A stretch of 36,302 nt of DNA from a virus. A program made the translations under genes and the position numbers. Within the stretch, counting starts at the first letter, position 1. Each line of letters opens with the position of its first letter. The notes below the pieces were generated by a model, which saw only the letters and a list, made by a program, of their open reading frames with translations, made no database searches and was not told the origin of the DNA. Below, one piece after another: positions 30,830-36,302 of the stretch. The stretch is taken from positions 1 to 36,302 of IMG/VR virus record IMGVR_UViG_3300008470_000043; one strand, written 5' to 3'.

Positions 30830-31261
30830 TCACCCTCGTTCTCTTCGACCAGCTTGTTGACCCGCTATGAAACCTAGTTGCCGAGTAATTTTCATCACCT
30901 CCGGCCACTCCTCAGCTTCCTGTGCAGAATTCCGGCGCTTTTCCAAAAGAGCGATCTGGTATTCATCCTCATAGAGAGCGGGTTGCTCAGCCAGGTAACC
31001 GGTAACCAGCATCGCGTTGTGCTTCAAGTGCTGCTCGTAAGTATCCGTTTTCACTTGTTCGGGATTACGGCGAGCGTGCTCACACAGCTCGAAATTCTCG
31101 CACTCGTTGCACAGTCTCTGCCACTCCTGCATGGTCTTCCGAGCCAGGTGCTCTTCCAAATACGTGGATAGACCGTAGCCAATATGGTGCTTAACTACGC
31201 CTACCTTCCGTCGAGTGGCTTTTTCCCTATAGCAGACGACATCAATATTAAAGCGAATCAT
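30830..31261 (-). CDS. Small protein with Cys cluster, unknown
   Basis: A 143-residue protein. ATG 31261 is chosen because GGGAGAG lies about eight bases upstream; it overlaps the previous gene by 14 bases. The first part is beta-like (MIRFNIDVVCYREKATRRKVG). Residues near 52-62 contain LCNECENFELCEH, a CX2CX6C site loosely like the mini-protein family nearby. The C-terminal half is helical and charged. No family recognised. Confidence 0.68.
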   Translation of the reverse strand: MIRFNIDVVCYREKATRRKVGVVKHHIGYGLSTYLEEHLARKTMQEWQRLCNECENFELCEHARRNPEQVKTDTYEQHLKHNAMLVTGYLAEQPALYEDEYQIALLEKRRNSAQEAEEWPEVMKITRQLGFIAGQQAGRRERG

Positions 31262-31466
31262 TTCTTTTTCTCTCCCGTGGTTGTGGATTACCCACATCTT
31301 CCCACGCAATAATTTCATCCATAATCGCGCATTTGCTGCATATCGAACGTTCATCCGGACAATGTTGCAAACAGAATTTTCTTAGCAAATTTATGACGCC
31401 ATGCTTAACCGCTCGATGTTTGTCCGGGAGGTTCCCGATGAATCTACCCATTCTGTCATCCGACAT
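31248..31466 (-). CDS. CX3C/CX2C mini-protein, family member
   Basis: A 72-residue protein carrying FCLQHCPDERSICSKCAIMDEII, a CX3CX6CX2C pattern shared with the proteins at 32553-32771, 33483-33650 and 35322-35579. The cysteines probably bind one zinc. It overlaps the Lar-like gene by 11 bases. The function of the family is unknown. Confidence 0.7.
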   Translation of the reverse strand: MSDDRMGRFIGNLPDKHRAVKHGVINLLRKFCLQHCPDERSICSKCAIMDEIIAWEDVGNPQPRERKRNDSL

Positions 31467-32004
31467 GAGGTTCGGCCTCTTCTGTTACTCGGACCAATCC
31501 GTTCCATAGGATAATCGCTTCATCCAAAGTTTCGGCGGAAGGTCCATGCAGATTGCATCCCGAGCACTCAACCCAGATAAAAGGAATCCGGTTCGCAGGT
31601 TCGGGAATCCGACCTGTCCCGAGGTGGCGCTTCGATCCACAATCCGGATTCGGACAGGCTAACGCCCTAGCTAGAGGACGGGCCAGTTTCTCCGCCTCTT
31701 CTTTATCCAGCCGGATTTTCTCTTCTTCGAGGTCTTTACGATATTCCAACTGAGTGCAAAGATTGAGAGCAGCCTTTCGAATGGCAGTGGTATCGTGGTC
31801 CAAGGCGTACCCCCGAACATTCGCCATGAAATGCCCCCCACTTATCGACGTTAAGTGGTCCATAAGTTGAATTTTTGAGAATTCGCTGGGCACTGGGCCG
31901 AGGATGACAGAAATGAGGGTGTTCCCGTCAACGTGACGCCCCTCCTTTTCCACTAAATGACTACCATCTCGGAACAAACACAATCTTATCTCGGAATATT
32001 CCAT
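31456..32004 (-). CDS. Lar-like zinc domain protein (paralogue 1)
   Basis: A 182-residue protein. The N-terminal half begins MEYSEIRLCLFRDG and contains LGPVPSEFSKIQ; a charged helix follows. The C-terminal 60 residues (ALACPNPDCGS, then WVECSGCNLHGPSAETLDEAI, then LWNGL) match the Lar restriction-alleviation pattern of two Cys pairs followed by Ala-Ile-x3-Trp-Asn. Lar proteins reduce host type I restriction, but this domain is also found in other phage proteins. The protein at 34089-34637 is a paralogue of the same length. ATG 32004 is preferred over TTG 32007. Confidence 0.72.
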   Translation of the reverse strand: MEYSEIRLCLFRDGSHLVEKEGRHVDGNTLISVILGPVPSEFSKIQLMDHLTSISGGHFMANVRGYALDHDTTAIRKAALNLCTQLEYRKDLEEEKIRLDKEEAEKLARPLARALACPNPDCGSKRHLGTGRIPEPANRIPFIWVECSGCNLHGPSAETLDEAIILWNGLVRVTEEAEPHVG

Positions 32005-32008
32005 CAAA

Positions 32009-32338
32009 CTACCACCCTTTCCGGCTGCGACTACCCCTCGAAACCAGCCAATCGATGGCGGTTAGGAGATAATCGGTAAAATGAGTCTTGGCTTTAGGTC
32101 TCTCTGAACGTTCCTCTATCAGCGTAATTTTATTGGCTAAGCCACATACCGGGCAAACCTCAGTGTTTTCGCCGTGCAATAGCTCTTGCGAATCGAAAGA
32201 AGTCCGGCAGCGAGCACAAATCACGTCGGTAAAAAGACCTGGTTGAAAACGAGGTCCACCACCTCCGTTAGATGGGCCGGTGTCCACTACTTCTCTCCGC
32301 CATGAAGAGGACCAATTGAGCAAGGGAAGGTTTGTCAT
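32009..32338 (-). CDS. Zinc-ribbon protein with LLHG motif
   Basis: A 109-residue protein. The central zinc ribbon has CARC, then SQELLHGENTEVCPVCG. The same LLHG-x4-E-x-CPxCG block is found in the protein at 34858-35325, so the two share a domain. The N-terminal part is Gly/Pro-rich and disordered; the C-terminal part is helical and basic (SRGSRSRKGW). The ATG overlaps the previous stop by four bases. Confidence 0.7.
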   Translation of the reverse strand: MTNLPLLNWSSSWRREVVDTGPSNGGGGPRFQPGLFTDVICARCRTSFDSQELLHGENTEVCPVCGLANKITLIEERSERPKAKTHFTDYLLTAIDWLVSRGSRSRKGW

Positions 32339-32556
32339 CTTTTGATCCTCGACCTAAGGTATTCCAGCATAGGGAGTTCCACGGCCACCGCCCGGACAGT
32401 CATTGAAAGGTGCTCCCCATACTTCGAAATAAATCGGAGATTCAAGGGGATGTATATTTCCGAGACCACCAAATTCTGAACATGCTCGATGATCTCGGCA
32501 TCGGTCCACTCATCCCACCGCTTGCCATATTTCTTTTCTGAATCTTCTATTTTCAT
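32335..32556 (-). CDS. Small acidic helical protein, unknown
   Basis: A 73-residue protein. It begins MKIEDSEKKYGKRWDEWTDAEI and is helical throughout, with a LEYLRSRIKR end. ATG 32556 overlaps the stop of the mini-protein before it by four bases (ATGA), and GAAGG lies upstream. A much longer frame exists but overlaps that gene. No family recognised. Confidence 0.65.
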   Translation of the reverse strand: MKIEDSEKKYGKRWDEWTDAEIIEHVQNLVVSEIYIPLNLRFISKYGEHLSMTVRAVAVELPMLEYLRSRIKR

Positions 32557-32771
32557 TTGCCACCTTCTTCCGTCTTCGCTGCCCACACACGGGAAGCCGA
32601 TAATTTCCGTATCTCCAAGTCGATCGGGCACTCGGAACAAACGCGGTTTTCTCTCTTGCAGGCATGGACACAATACGCGGCGTAATGCATGGACAGAAAT
32701 CGAGTCGATTTACCGTGCAGGATCAGAACATCGGCCTTTCTCACGTACCGTTTTTCTTCGTGGTAATTCAT
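32553..32771 (-). CDS. CX3C/CX2C mini-protein, family member
   Basis: A 72-residue protein with YCVHACKRENRVCSECPIDLEI, a CX3CX6CX2C pattern followed by Pro-Ile, as in three other proteins of this region. A basic helix precedes the site. ATG 32771 overlaps the preceding membrane-protein stop by four bases (ATGA), with GGGAG upstream. Function unknown; a zinc-stabilised fold is likely. Confidence 0.7.
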   Translation of the reverse strand: MNYHEEKRYVRKADVLILHGKSTRFLSMHYAAYCVHACKRENRVCSECPIDLEIRKLSASRVWAAKTEEGGK

Positions 32772-33022
32772 CTGTTCTCCCGCCTCCATTTATCCTGCTT
32801 TCTAGAGATAATGGCGTCACATAATCGGTCGTGGGTATCGAGCGACATGGCCACCGCCGCCAAAGCGAACGGAACTAGTGAAATGAAAAAGCGGGTGAGC
32901 GGAAAGCCTACATTGTAGGTGTTCTCGATGTAGGCGTGAGCCCAATGATTTACGACCAGACCAAAGGCCCAGAGTACTGCCACCACGATGGTCCAAGTTG
33001 TCCAAGTTATCCAAATATGCAT
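32768..33022 (-). CDS. Two-helix membrane protein
   Basis: An 84-residue protein with two membrane segments (about residues 5-28 and 43-66) and a basic cytoplasmic tail (AIISRKQDKWRREN). ATG 33022 has AGGAGG five bases upstream. Length and topology would suit a holin or superinfection-exclusion protein, but its place among early-type genes argues against a lysis role. No family recognised. Confidence 0.7.
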   Translation of the reverse strand: MHIWITWTTWTIVVAVLWAFGLVVNHWAHAYIENTYNVGFPLTRFFISLVPFALAAVAMSLDTHDRLCDAIISRKQDKWRRENR

Positions 33023-33030
33023 GAATCCTC

Positions 33031-33486
33031 CTATCTGGTGCATTTCGCATGGTGCCGAGAAGCGAAGTGGAGGTCGACTTCCAATTTACGGACCTTCTTC
33101 TCCAGCCGAGTTATCTCCGCTTTTGCCTCTCGAAGCTGGACGGAAAGAGTTTTTTTCTTCTCAGCTGAGGGACTGACCACTTCGCAAACAACCCAGACAA
33201 TCGCGTTCCGTCCAGAACGTGTTCGCCTTTTTCTACAGCTGTCTACAACCCGGCCTTCCAACACCAGCTCTCGACGTCGAGCAGTTTGAGTTTGCGATCC
33301 CAAATCGAGATGCACTTGCAGCTCATCATCGGTGCAGCCGTATTCGCCCATTTCTCCCAGCCGGCCAAACACCCTGGCGCGAAGGCTTGTCGCAATAGGG
33401 GCAATCGCGTCAGCAGCCGCTTCAGAGGTGTCGCTTTCTGCCACGTGGGGCGGTTTCCCGTCATATAAATCATAGTCAGTCATCAT
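33031..33486 (-). CDS. Winged-helix protein with C-terminal coiled coil
   Basis: A 151-residue protein. Residues of about 33-95 look like a winged helix (SLRARVFGRLGEMGEYGCTDDE, then GSQTQTARRRELVLEGRVVD, then a wing with RRTRSGRNAIVWVV). Residues of about 108-140 form a coiled coil (VQLREAKAEITRLEKKVRKLE), probably for dimerisation. The first ATG of an ATGATG pair overlaps the previous stop. It is likely a phage DNA-binding regulator. Confidence 0.78.
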   Translation of the reverse strand: MMTDYDLYDGKPPHVAESDTSEAAADAIAPIATSLRARVFGRLGEMGEYGCTDDELQVHLDLGSQTQTARRRELVLEGRVVDSCRKRRTRSGRNAIVWVVCEVVSPSAEKKKTLSVQLREAKAEITRLEKKVRKLEVDLHFASRHHAKCTR

Positions 33487-33650
33487 TTTCCTCCCCGCTT
33501 CATCTCAACCAGTCGTTTTGCGATTGGGCAGCGGTGGCAATCAAGTGTCCGATCACGCTTACAATACCAATTGCAGTGTTGGTAGAGATGGCTCCAAAGA
33601 AGAGCTTCCGCCTTTTCGACCAACATCTCTTCTTTTACATAGTCAGTCAT
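33483..33650 (-). CDS. CX3C/CX2C mini-protein, family member
   Basis: A 55-residue protein. HCNWYCKRDRTLDCHRCPIAKR gives CX3CX7CX2C followed by Pro-Ile, as in the other members of this family; the end (MKRGGK) matches the EKKRGGKG end of the member at 35322-35579. ATG 33650 has GGGAGG upstream and overlaps the previous stop by four bases. Confidence 0.72.
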   Translation of the reverse strand: MTDYVKEEMLVEKAEALLWSHLYQHCNWYCKRDRTLDCHRCPIAKRLVEMKRGGK

Positions 33651-34096
33651 TCTGATCCCTCCCATGGCATTTCTATCCCCTCGATCAAGCTCCCTTTTTC
33701 AGCAAAAACATATACGCTCTCGTGTTTGGGAACCGAGTATTCTGCGGTCCATTTAACAGTCCCCGAGGGCATCCAAAGCCCCACTCGTTCGACTCGCACG
33801 TTTTTCGACGGTTCTTCCGCCACAGGCTCCTCATAAGACCCATAAAATGTTTTTGATCGTTCACTATCTCGGACGATAATCACTACATAAGGCTGGCCGT
33901 TTTCGTGTACCGTCGTGGTGCTTCCATCCGCCATTAAAACCAAGACTCGATTTCGCATACGCAAATATTTCGCACGCTCGAAAACACTTCGATGAACCAG
34001 GTGTTTGCCCTCAACCTCACGCAGCCTCCGAAAGAATTTTTTCTCTTCTTCCTTGGGGTCTACGATCCGTTCTGTCCGGAACTCGGAGTCAGCCAT
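33647..34096 (-). CDS. Small protein, unknown
   Basis: A 149-residue protein. The N-terminal half is charged and helical (VDPKEEEKKFFRRLREVEGKH), the C-terminal half beta-rich (RVLVLMADGSTTTVHENGQPYVVIIV, then WTAEYSVPKHESVYVFAEKG). ATG 34096 is chosen because it lies at the end of the preceding gene (8-base overlap); the longer frame from 34183 would overlap that gene widely. No family recognised. Confidence 0.68.
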   Translation of the reverse strand: MADSEFRTERIVDPKEEEKKFFRRLREVEGKHLVHRSVFERAKYLRMRNRVLVLMADGSTTTVHENGQPYVVIIVRDSERSKTFYGSYEEPVAEEPSKNVRVERVGLWMPSGTVKWTAEYSVPKHESVYVFAEKGSLIEGIEMPWEGSE

Positions 34097-34637
34097 TTTC
34101 TGCCACCCGAAGAAGGCCATTCCATAAATCGATGGTTTCTGTGAGATCGGTGCCGAAAGGCCCACGCATTTCACACCCCGCACACGCTATCCAGCCGCGA
34201 CCGGGTTCACCTAAAGAATCCTTGATGAAAACAGTGGCTTCTTTTCCATCACTGCAATTTGGATTCGGGCAGCCTAGAGCACCGAAGATATGCTGGGTGT
34301 ATCCTTCGCGCTGACCTTTTTCGATTCTCGCTTCAGCCAAGTAACTCACTCGACGTTGCTCCAAGATGGGCTTCAGGCGTTCTGCTAACTTCCGAACTTC
34401 GACAAGGTGTCCGTTTTCAGCACAATCAATAAGATCCTCGCTCAATACAGAATGGCATTCCTTTAAATAAACCTGCTGCTCGATCGACGATGAATCATCT
34501 GGAACCGGGCCTAGAACGAAAGAAAGGTAGCTCCCCATAATTGTGATGGGTCTCGTTCCTATTGAAGTGCCTCCTTGTTCGTACAGGTACACTCGCAGAA
34601 CTAAATATTTCGCCGGACTTTGCTTATCGGACATCAT
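34089..34637 (-). CDS. Lar-like zinc domain protein (paralogue 2)
   Basis: A 182-residue protein, the same length as its paralogue at 31456-32004. Shared landmarks are LGPVP, then ALGCPNPNC, then WIACAGCEMRGPFGTDLTETI and LWNGLLRV. The C-terminal domain matches the Lar restriction-alleviation pattern. ATG 34637 (first of two) is chosen because GGGAGG lies six bases upstream; the longer frame from 34727 runs through the preceding zinc-ribbon gene. Confidence 0.72.
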   Translation of the reverse strand: MMSDKQSPAKYLVLRVYLYEQGGTSIGTRPITIMGSYLSFVLGPVPDDSSSIEQQVYLKECHSVLSEDLIDCAENGHLVEVRKLAERLKPILEQRRVSYLAEARIEKGQREGYTQHIFGALGCPNPNCSDGKEATVFIKDSLGEPGRGWIACAGCEMRGPFGTDLTETIDLWNGLLRVAENG

Positions 34638-34659
34638 GAATCCTCCCGAATTCGTAGGC

Positions 34660-34818
34660 CTAGCCGTATCCGCCAGGCAGGTAGCAATCGAAACAGATAG
34701 AATGCTAACCATCATATTCGCTGCCATTCACCTGTGTCAGCCGAGGCTCGTTTTCTCCTCGACCGGTTGGTTCTCCACAGATGTCACACAGTTCTGGTTT
34801 TTCTTCTTCGTCAGTCAT
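34660..34818 (-). pseudogene. Zinc-ribbon mini-gene interrupted by in-frame TAG
   Basis: ATG 34818 has GAGGA upstream and codes MTDEEEKPELCDICGEPTG and so on for 37 residues to TAG at 34707-34705. The same frame continues for 14 codons (HSICFDCYLPGGYG) to TAG at 34660. Read through, the product has CX2C and CX2C pairs, a complete four-Cys zinc ribbon of 52 residues, and its end leaves just room for the next gene's ribosome site. The gene is therefore either broken by a nonsense change or read through. Confidence 0.65.
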
Positions 34819-34857
34819 AAATCCTCAACGATTGCACTTTTTAGTGTCGATTACCGA

Positions 34858-35325
34858 TCACTTGTCTTGCGGAATAGGATTCAGTTGCTCCCACCCGATG
34901 TCTTTCCATGCCCTCATCTTGTCATCCCATTCCTGCTGATCTTTCCACATCGTCCCATCGTCACAAAGAGCAACAGCGCGACCTTCAACCTCTATAAGTT
35001 GTATCGGCTTGCGCTCCCTGACCACTAGCTCCTTTGGAGAATTCTGCTGGAAGTCATCGCACCTCGGATCATCTGGCCAAATCGCACGAATGCCCTTTTT
35101 GTTCCAAAAACACAGCCAAGCACCTTCAAGTCGCTTGCCTGGTCTTGAATGCAAGCATTCTCTACACGTATTCATTGCCCCTTTGTACGCAGAAAAACCG
35201 CACGTCGGACAGGCCTCGGTGTCCATTCCGTGCAAAAGGTCCTCTGGAACAGAGTTCGACTTACACTGAGAACAGGTCGGTCTGGTGTGGGGGTCATGGT
35301 CGCACTTGTTAGTATGACTGCTCAT
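34858..35325 (-). CDS. Zinc-ribbon protein with LLHG motif, second Cys cluster
   Basis: A 155-residue protein. The N-terminal zinc ribbon has CSQC, then PEDLLHGMDTEACPTCGF, sharing the LLHG block with the protein at 32009-32338. A second part has TCRECLHS, WLCFWN and RCDDF, which could form another metal site. The C-terminal third is acidic and Trp-rich (KDQQEWDDKMRAWKDIGWEQL). GGGGAGG precedes the ATG, which overlaps the previous stop by four bases. Confidence 0.75.
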   Translation of the reverse strand: MSSHTNKCDHDPHTRPTCSQCKSNSVPEDLLHGMDTEACPTCGFSAYKGAMNTCRECLHSRPGKRLEGAWLCFWNKKGIRAIWPDDPRCDDFQQNSPKELVVRERKPIQLIEVEGRAVALCDDGTMWKDQQEWDDKMRAWKDIGWEQLNPIPQDK

Positions 35326-35579
35326 CCTTTTCCTCCCCGCTTCTTCTCAGCTAACCACTTGCGGTTGTGTGGCTCAGCCATGGGAGAGAGGTTCAAAATT
35401 TCATTGTGCAAAGGGCACAAGCCACAAGTGGACTCCGAACGATTCTCCTCACACTGTTGCAAGCAATAGTGGAGTAAATCAGACAATTTATGTCTTCCTA
35501 GTGCAGCCTTGGAGTAGTTGTAGCTTTCTTGAACATGCCTCAACCAGGCAGTTTTACGTCGGCTGTTGTCCTTGTTCAT
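35322..35579 (-). CDS. CX3C/CX2C mini-protein, family member
   Basis: An 85-residue protein. HYCLQQCEENRSESTCGLCPLHNEIL gives CX3CX8CX2C followed by Pro-Leu. The N-terminal half is a basic helix. A strong AGGAGG with the flanking bases GAATTC and GATTCA precedes the ATG; nearly the same block precedes the Lar-like gene at 34637. Function unknown. Confidence 0.72.
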   Translation of the reverse strand: MNKDNSRRKTAWLRHVQESYNYSKAALGRHKLSDLLHYCLQQCEENRSESTCGLCPLHNEILNLSPMAEPHNRKWLAEKKRGGKG

Positions 35580-35617
35580 TGAATCCTCCTGAATTCGCTT
35601 CCCCTAGTAAATGTATG

Positions 35618-35673
35618 GAAACTGCATAATTACTGGCTCTAGCCCTAGAGAAATGTGCAGTCTATGCAGTTTC
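35618..35673. other. Perfect 11-base inverted repeat after the HNH gene
   Basis: GAAACTGCATA at 35618-35628 and TATGCAGTTTC at 35663-35673 are perfect inverted repeats; the loop holds a second hairpin, CTCTAG/CTAGAG, at about 35637-35650. A further copy of the TATGCAGTTT block lies at about 35685-35694 inside the end of the HNH gene. No T-run follows on the minus strand. It may be a processing hairpin or mark the edge of a mobile HNH unit. Confidence 0.55.
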
Positions 35674-36177
35674 AGTCCCTTTTTTATGCAGTTTGGCTGC
35701 TTCCACAGCCTCCCGAATTCGCTTTCTCTCGGCGACATGCCATGCCACATGATGTTTTGTGCAAAGCCAAGTAACTTCCAACGGTTTCGAGTAGTCCTGG
35801 TGGTGACCTTCTACCTTCACATCCGTGCCACAGACTTCGCAATTCCCCTTGAATAAACGGCCATGCCGAAGAGCGGAGTGCATCAAGTCCCAAGCATGCC
35901 ACTTTTTCAACTGCCGTTTGTGCCTAGCTCTTTCCTTCGGAGTCATTTTCTTCGCTAATTCCGGGTCCAAGACATCCTTTTGGCGCTGGCGGTACTGCTT
36001 GCGCCCGGCAATAACCTTTTCAGGGTTGTCTTTTTTCCACTGCATTTGAGCGACGTAAATACACCCTTTGCAGAGACCGGCCTTTCCAGACTTAACCCGA
36101 GGCTCATTAAAGAAGTTATCCAGCGGTTTCGCCTCACCACAACGATTGCATTCCTTTGTTCCCACTTCTTCAGTCAT
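35662..36177 (-). CDS. HNH endonuclease with N-terminal zinc ribbon
   Basis: A 171-residue protein from ATG 36177. CNRCG at 10-13 and LCKGC at 36-39 form an N-terminal zinc ribbon. A basic helical linker follows. The HNH domain shows CEVCG (113-116), EGHHQDYSKPLEVTWLC (125-139) and KHHVAWH, the usual arrangement of free-standing phage homing-type endonucleases. AAAAGGG lies five bases before this ATG. An ATG at 36243 with AAAGGA nine bases upstream is a possible longer start (193 residues). Confidence 0.85.
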   Translation of the reverse strand: MTEEVGTKECNRCGEAKPLDNFFNEPRVKSGKAGLCKGCIYVAQMQWKKDNPEKVIAGRKQYRQRQKDVLDPELAKKMTPKERARHKRQLKKWHAWDLMHSALRHGRLFKGNCEVCGTDVKVEGHHQDYSKPLEVTWLCTKHHVAWHVAERKRIREAVEAAKLHKKGTETA

Positions 36178-36259
36178 CTGAGCCCTTTTCGAAGTATGTT
36201 CGGCCAGGAGGATGCCAGACCCTGGACCTGACCTAGACTTCATTCGGTGAAGTCCTTTC

Positions 36260-36302
36260 TCAGAACTTTTTGTTCGGTATGAAGGATACTCTTTTCACCG
36301 GT
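36260..36302 (-). CDS. Possible 3' end of an upstream gene
   Basis: Fourteen codons ending FIPNKKF and a TGA at 36262-36260 are open to the window edge. The stop is followed by an AAAGGA site, as between other genes here. Too little is visible to be sure that it is coding. Confidence 0.25.
   Translation of the reverse strand, partial: PVKRVSFIPNKKF

Noticed and set aside
32768-33022. Holin
   Set aside because: Two membrane helices alone are not enough, there is no endolysin or spanin beside it, and the neighbours are early-type genes.
21664-34707. Genome-wide stop-codon reassignment (TGA as Trp or TAG as an amino acid), suggested by two in-frame stops
   Set aside because: All long structural genes are intact in the standard code, Trp is coded by TGG, and both TGA and TAG end genes at tight junctions. 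Only two small accessory genes are affected.
1-36302. Prophage with integration module
   Set aside because: No integrase, excisionase or attachment-site duplication was seen. The LexA-like protein alone does not show lysogeny.

Overview
The window is part of a double-stranded DNA tailed-phage genome (Caudoviricetes) with a contractile tail. Every convincing gene lies on the minus strand, so transcription runs from position 36302 toward position 1. Neither end is a natural gene boundary: a structural gene is cut at position 1, and the last codons of another gene may be present at the right edge. No integrase, rRNA, CRISPR array or insertion sequence was seen. I recognised no polymerase, helicase, holin or endolysin.

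Right part (about 36.3 to 28.1 kb): a run of very small genes, often joined by ATGA or TGATG overlaps. It holds an HNH endonuclease, two paralogues with a Lar-like C-terminal zinc domain, a four-member family of CX3C/CX2C mini-proteins, two zinc ribbons sharing an LLHG motif, small membrane proteins, winged-helix proteins and a secreted SGNH hydrolase with calcium-binding repeats. A zinc-ribbon gene here is interrupted by an in-frame TAG. This looks like early, host-directed accessory DNA.

Middle part (28.1 to 21.3 kb): a tRNA-like gene with an abnormal anticodon arm is followed by structured intergenic DNA and a strong promoter. That promoter leads into Hsp20, a GHKL-fold ATPase, small unknown genes and a LexA-like winged-helix protein. 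A candidate operator follows, then a membrane-anchored HExxH protein, small genes, a superinfection-immunity-like membrane protein, a pentapeptide-repeat protein, ThyX thymidylate synthase, and a DUF1566/Lcl lipoprotein interrupted by an in-frame TGA. Promoters near 27.87, 24.54 and 22.50 kb resemble one another.

Left part (21.35 kb to 1): the late morphogenesis operon. A promoter with a palindrome in its spacer leads into a highly structured leader that appears able to hide the terminase ribosome site. Then follow large terminase, portal, Mu F/SPP1 gp7-like head protein, scaffold, major capsid protein, connector and neck proteins, tail terminator-like protein, sheath, tube, a zinc-containing tail chaperone with a -1 frameshift site, tape measure, LysM baseplate protein, gpD-like hub, gp5-like spike and further baseplate genes.

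The host is uncertain but probably Gram-negative, because the window encodes a lipoprotein with a lipobox and a secreted protein with a classical signal peptide. The Asp/Thr-rich linkers and thrombospondin-type-3-like repeats recall surface proteins of Myxococcota and related former Deltaproteobacteria; this is inference from style only. No stretch longer than about 300 bases lacks a gene. The largest gaps are 27805-28107 (promoter, inverted repeats, tRNA-like gene), 21143-21351 (late promoter and leader), 16556-16705 (promoter) and 25200-25309 (promoter and operator).
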